Origin: Streptomyces camponoticapitis
GTDB taxonomy: Bacteria; Actinomycetota; Actinomycetes; Streptomycetales; Streptomycetaceae
Direction of reading: 5' to 3'
Length of the DNA stretch: 64,000 nt
Assembly (NCBI RefSeq): GCF_014646115.1
Contig: NZ_BMMV01000015.1
Location: 150,053 to 214,052, forward strand
Positions 37,801 through 44,900 of this stretch are shown here, in pieces (the stretch's first letter is position 1; the number at the start of each line of letters is the position of its first letter). The translations under genes were made by a program, and so were the position numbers. A model generated the notes under the pieces. It had not been told where the DNA came from. It did not search any database and saw nothing but the letters and a program-made list of their open reading frames with translations.

Positions 37801-37984
37801 GGAGCTCGTCCTGAACGCGCCCGTCACCTTCGGGTCGCAGTCCGCCGCTCTTCTCCAGGTGATCGTGGGGCCCGACGACCCGTCGGCGGGCCGCTCGCTC
37901 ACCATCAGGTCACGCTCGGAGGAGGACCACTCCTGGACCGACAACGCGACGGGCACCCTGAGCGCCCTCACGGCGGTCCACTGA
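34853..37984 (+). CDS. Type I PKS half-module: KS-AT-DH N-terminal hotdog only
   Basis: A 1043-residue protein 37 bases after the first PKS. An N-terminal coiled-coil docking helix (MNEDKLRDYLKRVTADLQRT...) fits the acidic tail of the preceding PKS. KS: about 35-460, Cys205 in DTACSSS. AT: about 560-850, GHSIG Ser654 and HAFH 751-754, malonyl type. It then enters a DH: the His motif is intact (DHTVMGTVILPG, His953), but the protein stops after WTDNATGTLSALTAVH, where the first hotdog ends. There is no second hotdog, KR or ACP. The missing part (DHc-KR-ACP) is encoded by the gene at 39280-41367 on the other strand, so the two proteins together make one complete module. The start has AAAGGAG upstream. 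The stop is a clean TGA with no sign of a frameshift in the following bases. Confidence 0.93.
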   Translation: MNEDKLRDYLKRVTADLQRTRRRLAEVESRDSEPIAVVGMACRFPGGAGTPEELWELVAEGRDAVGPFPDNRGWDLEELYDADPNASGKTYAREGGFIYDADRFDSEFFGISPREALALDPQQRLLLEVTWESLESAGLAPAELRGSRTGVFSGVSGHEYASLIHQGPEDVEGHLLTGTTLSVASGRIAYTLGLEGPAVTVDTACSSSLVALHLACQSLRSGESTMALAGGAAVMPTPGMFVEFSRQRGLAPDGRCKSFAGAADGTIWAEGVGVVLLERLSDAEANGHRVLAVIRGSAVNQDGKSSQLSAPNGPAQQRVIQAALAVAGLTADQVDAVEGHGTGTPLGDPIEAQALLATYGQSHGADQPLWLGSLKSNIGHAQAAAGIGGVIKMIQAMRHGTLPRTLHVDEPSPQTDWTTGNVRLLTEARAWPETDHPRRSAVSSFGISGTNAHLILEEAPTPADPAPGTTPETTTVPWLLSAKTEQGLREQAQRLVDHVTEHPDLRPADIAYSLVATRTAFEHQAAVVGKTRDELVESLRTLAQDSGAASLQGHSRSKKVAFLFTGQGAQHPGMGRGLYDAYPVFREAFDEVCANLDRHLKAEVPVREVVFADDPTLLNQTRYTQPALFAFQTALTRLLAADFGVTPTHLIGHSIGEIAAAHTAGILSLDDACRLVAARGSLMQALPGGGAMLAVEATEEEVIPHLTERVGIAAVNGARSVVVSGDEEDVNNIGLEFTAQGRRTRRLTVSHAFHSPHMDPILGDFHDIAGTLAYHAPRIPLVSTVTGRPAGSEIIGAAYWTDHIRNTTRFLDGLNQLQEQGVTTFLEIGPDGVLTALTRSALPNATAVPLLRPNLPEPATLLGGLVQAHVCGAAVDWAGFLAARGARTVSLPTYAFQRRRHWLEVPDPTGSAAGLGLEPASHPLLATATELPDGTRLFTGRVTLAGHAWLADHTVMGTVILPGTAFVELALHAAQTVGLDEIAELVLNAPVTFGSQSAALLQVIVGPDDPSAGRSLTIRSRSEEDHSWTDNATGTLSALTAVH

Positions 37985-37999
37985 CCCCCGGGGTCCGGA
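37982..37999 (+). repeat. Left border repeat of the possibly inverted segment
   Basis: TGACCCCCGGGGTCCGGA begins with the stop codon of the KS-AT-DHn gene. Its inverted counterpart TCCGGACGGGGGTCA is at 41387-41401, differing only by a 3-base gap. The two copies face each other around the 3.4-kb segment that holds the glycine-oxidase and DHc-KR-ACP genes. Confidence 0.55.
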
Positions 38000-38124
38000 G
38001 TCCGGAAGAACGACACCGGCAGCCGTCCACGATGCCCGAGAGGGCGCGTGGGCGGCTGTCGGTCTCTGTGCTGCCTGTGTGTTCGACGGGCTCCCGCGCC
38101 CGGGCGAGTCACGCGCGCACGGAA

Positions 38125-38179
38125 ACGTCCTCCCTCCCCGCACGATCGCCGCGTCGCGGCTTGCGGGGAGGGAGGACGT
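38125..38179. terminator. Bidirectional terminator between convergent PKS and oxidase genes
   Basis: Perfect 18-bp arms (38125-38142 and 38162-38179) around a 19-nt loop that itself contains a small GCCGC/GCGGC hairpin. It lies between the convergent KS-AT-DHn and glycine-oxidase genes. Confidence 0.85.
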
Positions 38180-38191
38180 CGGAGGGGTCCG

Positions 38192-39283
38192 TCAGGAGAA
38201 GCGGAGCGGGGTGAACGGCGGCGCCGAGTCGTGCGGGGTGGTGTCCGTCAGGTACGAGGCCATGATCGAGGCCGTGATGGGAGTGAGCTGGACGCCCATC
38301 CGGAAGTGGCCGGAGGCCATGTACACGTCCGGTACCGCGGTCGGGCCGATGACCGGGAGCCCGTCGGGCGAGGCGGGGCGGAGCCCGGCGCCGATCTCCG
38401 CGAAGCGCAGGGAGCCGACGCCGGGGATGAACTTGGCCACCCGGGTCAGCAGGCTCTGGGTGCCTTCGGCCGTGACCGTCTCGTCGTAACCGGTCTCCTC
38501 GTAGGTGGAGCCGACGACGAGCTCACCGTCCAGGCGGGGCACCAGGTACAGGGACGCGCCGCCCGTGGAGAGGGCACGCGACGTCAGGTTGAGCAGCGGC
38601 GTCTCGGAGTGCAGACGGAGGATCTGGCCCTTGACGGGACGGATCTCCGGGATCGCGCCCTCGGGCAGGCCCTCGATCTGGTGCGTCCAGCAGCCGGCGG
38701 CCAGCACGACGCGGTCGAAGGGGACCTTGTCGCCGTTGTCGAGGACGACGGTGTGGTCCTCGACGCGGGTGGCACCCCTGCGGATGACGGTGCCGCCCAG
38801 GGCTTCGATGGCCGTGATCAGCGCGGGCTGGAGGATGCGCGGGTCGACGGCGCCGTCGTCCGGCATCAGCACGCCGGCGAGCACGGGCCCGAAGGCCGGC
38901 TGGAGCTTGGCGCACTCCTCGGGGCTGAGGCGTTCGGCGTGGATACCGAGCGACTCCTGGAAGGCGAACTGCTGGTCGAGGTCGCGCAGGGCGTCCTCGT
39001 CGAACGCCACGTCCAGTACGCCGTCCCGGCGGAAGCCGGCGGGAGCGAACTCCTCCAGCTCGGCGATGAAGGACGGGTAGAGGTCGCGGGAGGCCAGGCA
39101 GAGGCGCAGCAGCTCCTCCTGTTCGTAGAGCTGTCCGCTGTGACCGGGGAGCATGCCGGCGGAGGCGTGGGACGCCTTGCTGCCGGGGGCCGGGTCGATC
39201 ACCGTGACGGAGACGCCTTCACGCGCGGCCCGCCATGCGGTGGCCAGGCCGATGACGCCACCGCCGACGACAACAGTTTTCAT
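38192..39283 (-). CDS. FAD-dependent glycine-oxidase-like enzyme for beta-amino acid starter
   Basis: A 363-residue DAO/ThiO-type flavoenzyme. The N-terminal FAD-binding motif is KTVVVGGGVIGLATAWRAAREG with the acidic ribose-binding residue in VTVIDPAPG; the region HASAGMLPGHSGQ matches glycine oxidases, and the C-terminal GLRPASPDGLPVIGP with ASGHFRMGVQLTP is the family signature. In macrolactam clusters such enzymes (CmiS2, BecI types) oxidise an N-carboxymethyl-beta-amino acid, releasing glyoxylate and the free beta-amino acid. The ATG at 39283 overlaps the stop of the preceding PKS gene (ATGA), with GGAG nine bases upstream, so the two are translationally coupled. It is the last gene of the minus-strand operon. 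Confidence 0.88.
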   Translation of the reverse strand: MKTVVVGGGVIGLATAWRAAREGVSVTVIDPAPGSKASHASAGMLPGHSGQLYEQEELLRLCLASRDLYPSFIAELEEFAPAGFRRDGVLDVAFDEDALRDLDQQFAFQESLGIHAERLSPEECAKLQPAFGPVLAGVLMPDDGAVDPRILQPALITAIEALGGTVIRRGATRVEDHTVVLDNGDKVPFDRVVLAAGCWTHQIEGLPEGAIPEIRPVKGQILRLHSETPLLNLTSRALSTGGASLYLVPRLDGELVVGSTYEETGYDETVTAEGTQSLLTRVAKFIPGVGSLRFAEIGAGLRPASPDGLPVIGPTAVPDVYMASGHFRMGVQLTPITASIMASYLTDTTPHDSAPPFTPLRFS

Positions 39284-41367
39284 GAATTGCTCTCCTGGAG
39301 GAGTTGACGCAGATGGGAGGCGAGACCTGCGGGTGTCGGATGGTCGAAGACGAGGGTCGCGGGCAGGCGCAGCCCAGTGGCGGCCGCCAGATGGCGGCTG
39401 AGTTCGAGGTTGCCGATGGAGTCCAGGCCGATCTCGCCGAACTCCCGGTCCGGGTCGATGTCGTCGGCGCTGTCGTAGCCGAGGACGGTGGCGGCCACGG
39501 CGCGGACGAACTCCACCGCCGCGGCGTCGCGTTCGTCGTCCGGCAGGTCGGCGAGACGGCTGACCAGTGTGTCGGTCACGCCGTGCTTGCCGGTGCGGGC
39601 GGGCGCCAGCTCTTCCAGGACGGCCGGGATGTCGCCGGTGAGGCCCGCCTCGTTGAGGCGGACGGGCGAGAGGACCGCGTCGTCGCCGGAGAGCGCCACG
39701 TCGAAGAGGGCCAGGCCCTGGTCGTACCCGAGGGGGGCGAAGCCGGAGCGCTTCATACGGTTGCGGTCGGCGGCCGACAGGTCGGAGCCCATGCCGCCCT
39801 CGCTCTCCCACAGACCCCAGGCGAGGGACATGCCCTGGAGGCCGTGGGTGCGGCGGTGGTGCGCGAGCGCGTCGAGTACGGCGTTGGCGGCGGCGTAGTT
39901 GGCCTGTCCGGCGTTGCCGGCCAGCCCCGCCACGGAGGAGAACATCACGAACACGCAGTCCGGGTCCCGGATCAGCTCGTGCAGGTGGAGCGCGGCGTCG
40001 ACCTTGGGGCGCAGGACCTTGTCGAGTCCGCGCGGGGTGAGGGTGCCGACCGCGGCGTCGGCCAGCACACCCGCGGTGTGGATGACGGCGGACGGCGCGG
40101 GGATGCCGGCCAGCGCGCGCTCCAGGGAGGGCCGGTCGGCGGCGTCGCAGGCGATCACGTCGGCGCGGGCGCCCAACTCGTCGAGTTCGGCGACCAGTTC
40201 GGCGGCGCCGGGCGCGTCGGGACCGCGCCGGCTGAGCAGGACGAGGTGTTTGACGTCGTGCCGGGTGACCAGGTGCCGGGCGAACAGGCGGCCGAGCGCT
40301 CCGGTGCCGCCGGTGATCACCACGGTGCCGGTGAGGCTCTTGCGCCCCTGCGGGGGCGGGCACCGTACGAGGCGCGGCCGGAGCAGCGAGCCCTGGCGTA
40401 CGGCGAGCTGCGGCTCGTCGGAGGCCACGGCGGCGACGAGGGCGCGGCCGGAGTTGCCGGGGTCGTCGACGTCGACCAGCACGAAGCGGCCGGGGTGCTC
40501 GGACTGGGCGCTGCGGAGCAGACCCCAGACGGCGGCGCCCGACACGTCGGAGAGGTCCTCCTCGGCGCGGGCCGCGACGGCTCCGCTGCTGACGAGGACG
40601 AGACGGGACTTGGCCAGGCGGTCGTCGGCCAGCCACTCCTGTACGAGCATCAGGGCGCGCTGCGCGGCCGAGCGCACGGGCGAGTCCTCGTCCGTGCAGG
40701 AGACGACGACCACGTCCGGCACGGAGGTGCCCTCGCGCAGCACGGAGTCGAGCTCGCTCAGTGAGGGGTAGGAGTCGAACGAGCGGCGGGTGGCCTTGAG
40801 CGCGCCGGTGAGTCCGATGCGGTCGGTGCCGAGGAATCCCCAGTGCAGCTGGTCGGCGTGGTCGCTCTGCTGGACGACGGACTTCCAGGCGACGCGCAGC
40901 AGTTGGGTGCGCTGCGCGGCGGCATCGAGCTGATCGGCCGTGACGGCTCGCCTGACGAGGGTGCCGACCGTGGCGACCGGTTCGCCGTCGTCGCCGGTGA
41001 GCGCCAGGGAGACGCCTCCGTCGCCGGGGACGGTGTGGATACGGACGGCGCGGACGCCCGTCCGGTGGACGCGTATCCCCCGCAGCGCGAAGGGCAGGAA
41101 CGTCCTGTCGTCGCGTTCGAGGTCAGGCACCAGCGCCGCTTGCAGCGCGGTGTCGAGGAGCGCCGGGTGGAGGAGGTAGTCGTCGCCGCCGGCCGTGCTG
41201 TCGAGCGCGGAGTCGGCGTAGACCTCCTCGCCGTGCGACCACACCGACCGCAGGCCCCGGAACGCGGGCCCGTACTGGAGCCCGCGGTCGGCGAAGCGGC
41301 TGTAGAGGTGCTCGATGTCGACCTCACGGACTCCGTCAGGAAGCCCGGGCCGTTCTGCTTTGCTCAT
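39280..41367 (-). CDS. Type I PKS half-module: DH C-terminal hotdog-KR-ACP
   Basis: A 695-residue protein that begins inside what would be a dehydratase. After about 16 residues it enters the second hotdog (DIEHLYSRFADRGLQYGPAFRGL) and carries the second DH catalytic residue, Asp72, in LLHPALLDTALQ. The first hotdog with the catalytic His is absent and is found in the protein encoded at 34853-37984. The KR is complete: TGGTGALGRLFARH, LAD in the LDD position, FSSVAGLAGNAGQANYAAAN with Tyr491. The ACP has GLDSIGN with Ser650 and the protein ends at LRQLLQESNS without a docking domain, as expected at the end of an assembly line. ATG 41367 has GGAAG upstream, 31 bases after the hotdog-enzyme gene, so it has its own translation start. 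The whole looks evolved for separate expression, not a decayed fragment. Confidence 0.93.
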   Translation of the reverse strand: MSKAERPGLPDGVREVDIEHLYSRFADRGLQYGPAFRGLRSVWSHGEEVYADSALDSTAGGDDYLLHPALLDTALQAALVPDLERDDRTFLPFALRGIRVHRTGVRAVRIHTVPGDGGVSLALTGDDGEPVATVGTLVRRAVTADQLDAAAQRTQLLRVAWKSVVQQSDHADQLHWGFLGTDRIGLTGALKATRRSFDSYPSLSELDSVLREGTSVPDVVVVSCTDEDSPVRSAAQRALMLVQEWLADDRLAKSRLVLVSSGAVAARAEEDLSDVSGAAVWGLLRSAQSEHPGRFVLVDVDDPGNSGRALVAAVASDEPQLAVRQGSLLRPRLVRCPPPQGRKSLTGTVVITGGTGALGRLFARHLVTRHDVKHLVLLSRRGPDAPGAAELVAELDELGARADVIACDAADRPSLERALAGIPAPSAVIHTAGVLADAAVGTLTPRGLDKVLRPKVDAALHLHELIRDPDCVFVMFSSVAGLAGNAGQANYAAANAVLDALAHHRRTHGLQGMSLAWGLWESEGGMGSDLSAADRNRMKRSGFAPLGYDQGLALFDVALSGDDAVLSPVRLNEAGLTGDIPAVLEELAPARTGKHGVTDTLVSRLADLPDDERDAAAVEFVRAVAATVLGYDSADDIDPDREFGEIGLDSIGNLELSRHLAAATGLRLPATLVFDHPTPAGLASHLRQLLQESNS

Positions 41368-41386
41368 TGTCGCTTCCTTCGCGAAG

Positions 41387-41401
41387 TCCGGACGGGGGTC
41401 A
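41387..41401 (-). repeat. Right border repeat of the possibly inverted segment
   Basis: TCCGGACGGGGGTCA; read on the minus strand it is TGACCCCCGTCCGGA and begins with the stop codon of the hotdog-enzyme gene. It is the inverted counterpart of 37982-37999. Confidence 0.55.
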
Positions 41402-41962
41402 GATCACGGGCGGGTTGGTGACGGCGGCGGTGACCTCGCCGTGGCTCTCGCCACCGTGCTCGTCGGCGTAGTGGCACCGGGTCCGCAGGATCACCAGGGC
41501 TTCGCGCAGGTCGTTGGCGTCCCACTCGGCGATGTCGACAATCTCGATCTCGCCCTTGAAGCGGCGGCCGCGCATGGCCTTGCGGAAGGTGCTCTTGAAG
41601 TCGGTGATGAAGACGTCGGCGAGCTGCCGGGTCCAGAACTGGTCAAGCGTCCACCGGGAGAAGGGCTCGACCAGCGATTCCTTCACCGACTTGGCCATCA
41701 GGTAGTAGGCCATCTGGTTGAAGCAGATGTTGAACTCGACCGAGTTGAAGTGCCCGGTGTCGTCGATGTAGCAGGACTCGGGGATCTCGAAGGTGCACGC
41801 GGCGGAGAGTCGTCCGCCGTCGCGGGGGTCGCCTTCGGAGGTGACCGTGGCCGAGGTGAGGTACTCGCACCGCTTGGCCCGGTAGGGGGTCAGCACACGG
41901 TGCAGGAGTTCCTCGTCGGTGGCGAATACGCTCCGGTCGGTGTCGTCGAGCAGCTGGGTCAT
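41399..41962 (-). CDS. FcoT/CmiS1/ScoD-like hotdog enzyme (glycine addition to enoyl thioester)
   Basis: A 187-residue single-hotdog protein of the FcoT thioesterase-like family. The strongest signature is GHFNSVEFNICFNQMAYYLMAKSV near residue 75. Relatives in cremimycin (CmiS1) and isonitrile-lipid pathways (ScoD) add glycine to the beta carbon of an alpha,beta-unsaturated acyl thioester instead of simply hydrolysing it. Here the likely acceptor is the polyenoyl chain on the ACP of the adjacent DHc-KR-ACP protein. The gene overlaps the preceding PKS stop by ATGA and has AGGAGA upstream, so it is coupled to the PKS. The glycine oxidase expected to process the adduct is two genes further on. 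Exact substrate is inference. Confidence 0.82.
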   Translation of the reverse strand: MTQLLDDTDRSVFATDEELLHRVLTPYRAKRCEYLTSATVTSEGDPRDGGRLSAACTFEIPESCYIDDTGHFNSVEFNICFNQMAYYLMAKSVKESLVEPFSRWTLDQFWTRQLADVFITDFKSTFRKAMRGRRFKGEIEIVDIAEWDANDLREALVILRTRCHYADEHGGESHGEVTAAVTNPPVI

Positions 41963-44900
41963 GTGGGGTCTCCTGATCGTCGCGCGGTGCGGAGAAGTTC
42001 GGCCAGGTCCATGCTCTGGATCGCGGCGGTGCGGTCCTCGGTGTCCTCGGCCGGCTCCGGCTCGGGTTCCGGTTCGTTGATCGCCATTTCCTCGAGCAGA
42101 TGCCTGGTGAGGACGAGCGCCGTCGGGTGGTCGAAGACGATCGTCGCGGGCAGGCGCTCCCCGACGGCCTCACCGAGGCCGTTGCGGAACTTCACGGCGG
42201 CGAGGGAGTCGAAGCCCATGTCGCGGAACGACCGTTCGGCGTCGACCTCGTCGGCGTCGGCGAAGCCGAGGGTGGCGGCGGCCTGGGCGCGCACCACGTC
42301 GAGCAGCGCCTGTTCGCGGCGGGTCGGCGTGAGCCGGGCCAGCCGGTCGCGCAGGCTCTCGGCGGGTTCGGCGGCCGGCGCGGCGACGTCGACGACACGG
42401 CGGGCCGGGCCGCGTACCAGGTCGCGCATCAGATACGGCACGTCGGCGCGGCTCTGCCCGCTCAGGTCGAGCCGGACAGGTGCCAGGAACGCCCGGTCGA
42501 GCGCTCCCGCCGCGTCCAGCATCGCCAGTCCCTCCTGGGAGGCGATGGGCAGGACGCCGTCGTTCTGCATGACGGCCACGTCGGCCTCGGCCAGTTCGCC
42601 GGTCATACCGCTGGCCTCCTCCCACAGTCCCCAGGCGAGCGACTGTGCGGGCAGCCCGTTCGCGCGCCGGTGCGCGGCGAGGCCGTCGAGGAAGGTGTTG
42701 GCGGCGGCGTAGTTGCCCTGGCCCGCGCCTCCGGTCACGCCGGCGGCGGACGAGAAGAGTACGAAGGCCGAGAGGTCCTGGTCCGCGGTGAGTTCATGCA
42801 GGTTCAGCGCCGCGTCGACCTTGGGGCGCATCACCGCGGCCATCTTCTCCGGTGTCAGCGAGGAGATGATCCCGTCGTCGAGGACGCCCGCGGTGTGGAC
42901 GACTCCGGCGATGGTGCGGTCGGTCAGTACGGCGGCCAGCGCGTCCCGGTCGGCGGTGTCGCAGGCGACCACCTCGACGCGCGCGCCGAGTCCGGTGAGT
43001 TCGCCGGAGAGTGCGGCGGCGCCGGGTGCGTCGGGGCCGCGCCGGCTGGTGAGCAGCAGGTCGGTGACGCCGTGGGCGGTGACCAGGTGCCGGGCGACGA
43101 GGCTGCCCAGGGTGCCGGTGCCGCCGGTGATCAGTACGGTGCCCGGCCGGTCGCCGAAGACGGTGGCTGCGGTGCCCCGGTCGCCGGTGACCCGGGCGAG
43201 GCGGGGGCGGAGCACGGCATCGTGCCGGATGGCGAGCTGGGCTTCGCCGGTGGCGACCGACGGGCCGAGATCGATGGCGGTGTCCTCGGCGCCGGGGTCC
43301 AGGTCGATCAGGACGACGCGGCCGGGGTTCTCCGTCTGGGCGCTGCGGACGAGGCCCCAGACGGCCGCTCCGGCGAGGTCGGTGACGTCCTCGTCGGCGA
43401 CCTGGACGGCGCCCCGGGTGACGACGGCCAGTACGGCGTCCTCGGCGCCGTCCTCCAGCCAGGACCGGAGGACACCGAGCGTCGCGGCGGTCTCGGTGTG
43501 GGCCGCCTCGGCGGTGTTGCCGCCCGCGACGCGGTGCACGACCGTACGGGGGGCGGAGCCGCCCGGCGCGGCGGGTGCCCACACGAGCTCGAACAGTGAG
43601 TCGTCGTACGCGCCTGCCTGGGCCGGCCCGCCCGCGGCCACCGGCCGCAGGACGAGCGACTCGACGGACGCGACGGGGCGGCCGGCGGTGTCGGTGAGGC
43701 GCAGTGCGACCTCGTCCTCGCCCAGGCGGGTCATCCGCAGTCTGAGCGCGGCGGCTCCGGACGCGTGCAGGTCGACCCGGGTCCAGGCGAACGGCAGCGT
43801 GACCCGTTCGGCATCGGTGGCCAGCAGCGCGGTGGCGTGCAGGGCGGCGTCGAGTACGGCCGGGTGGAGCCCGAACCGCTGGGCCTCGGCGGCGGCCCGC
43901 TCGGGCAGCGCGATGTCCGCGAACACCTCGTCACCGGAGCGCCAGGCGGCGCGCATGCCCTGGAACACCTCGCCGTAGACGAGGCCGTCCTCGGAGATGG
44001 GCTCGTAGAAGCCGGTGAGGTCGAGCGGTTCGGCGCCCGGCGGCGGCCAGGAGGCCGGCTCGTGGGCCGGTTCGGGACCGGCGTCGGCGAGGGTGCCCTG
44101 GGCGTGCCGGGTCCAGACGGTGTCGGCGGGGGCGTTGTCGGGCCGCGAGTGGATGGACACGGTGCGCAGGTCGGCGTCGACGGTGACCTGGATGGCCACG
44201 CCGCCGCGTTCGGGCACGACGAGAGGTGCCTCCAGGGTCAGCTCGTCCACGCGTCCCCGGCCGACCTCGTCCCCGGCCCGGACGGCCAGTTCCACGAAGC
44301 CCGATCCGGGGAACAGCATGGTGCCGCCGACGACATGGTCCGCGAGCCACGGCTGCGCGGAGAGCGACAGGCGTCCGGTGAGCAGCACTCCCCCGGCCCC
44401 GGCGAGCGGTACCGCCGCGCCGAGCAGCGGGTGGTCGGCGGGCTGCTGGCCGACGCCCAGCGCGTCGCCGGGCTGCTCGGTCATGTGGAGCCAGTAGCGC
44501 TTGCGCTGGAAGGGGTAGGTGGGCAGGTCGACGCGCCGGGCGCCGGTCCCGGCGAACTGGCTCTCCCAGTCGACGGCCGCGCCCCGCACGTACGCCTCGG
44601 CCAGCGAGGTGAGGAACTCGCGCGGGCTGCCGGAGTCGCGGCGCAGTGTGCCCACGAGCGTGGCGGCGACCCCGGCGGACTCGGCGGTCTCGTCGAGTCC
44701 GGTGAGCAGACCCGGGTGCGGGCTGGCCTCGACGAAGATCTCGAAGCCGTCGGCCAGCAGCGCCCGGGTGGTCTCCTCGAACCGGACGGTCCTGCGCAGG
44801 TTCTCGTACCAGTACTCGGCGCCGAGGCTCTCGGTGTCCAGCGGTCCGGCGGTGACGGTGGAGTAGAACGGGACGGAGGAGGTACGCGGCGTCAGTCCGG

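Noticed and set aside
34853..37984. Reading the KS-AT-DHn gene as a broken pseudogene
   Set aside because: The frame is intact, all KS, AT and first-hotdog residues are conserved, and the exact complement of the missing domains is encoded with its own translation signals 1.3 kb away.
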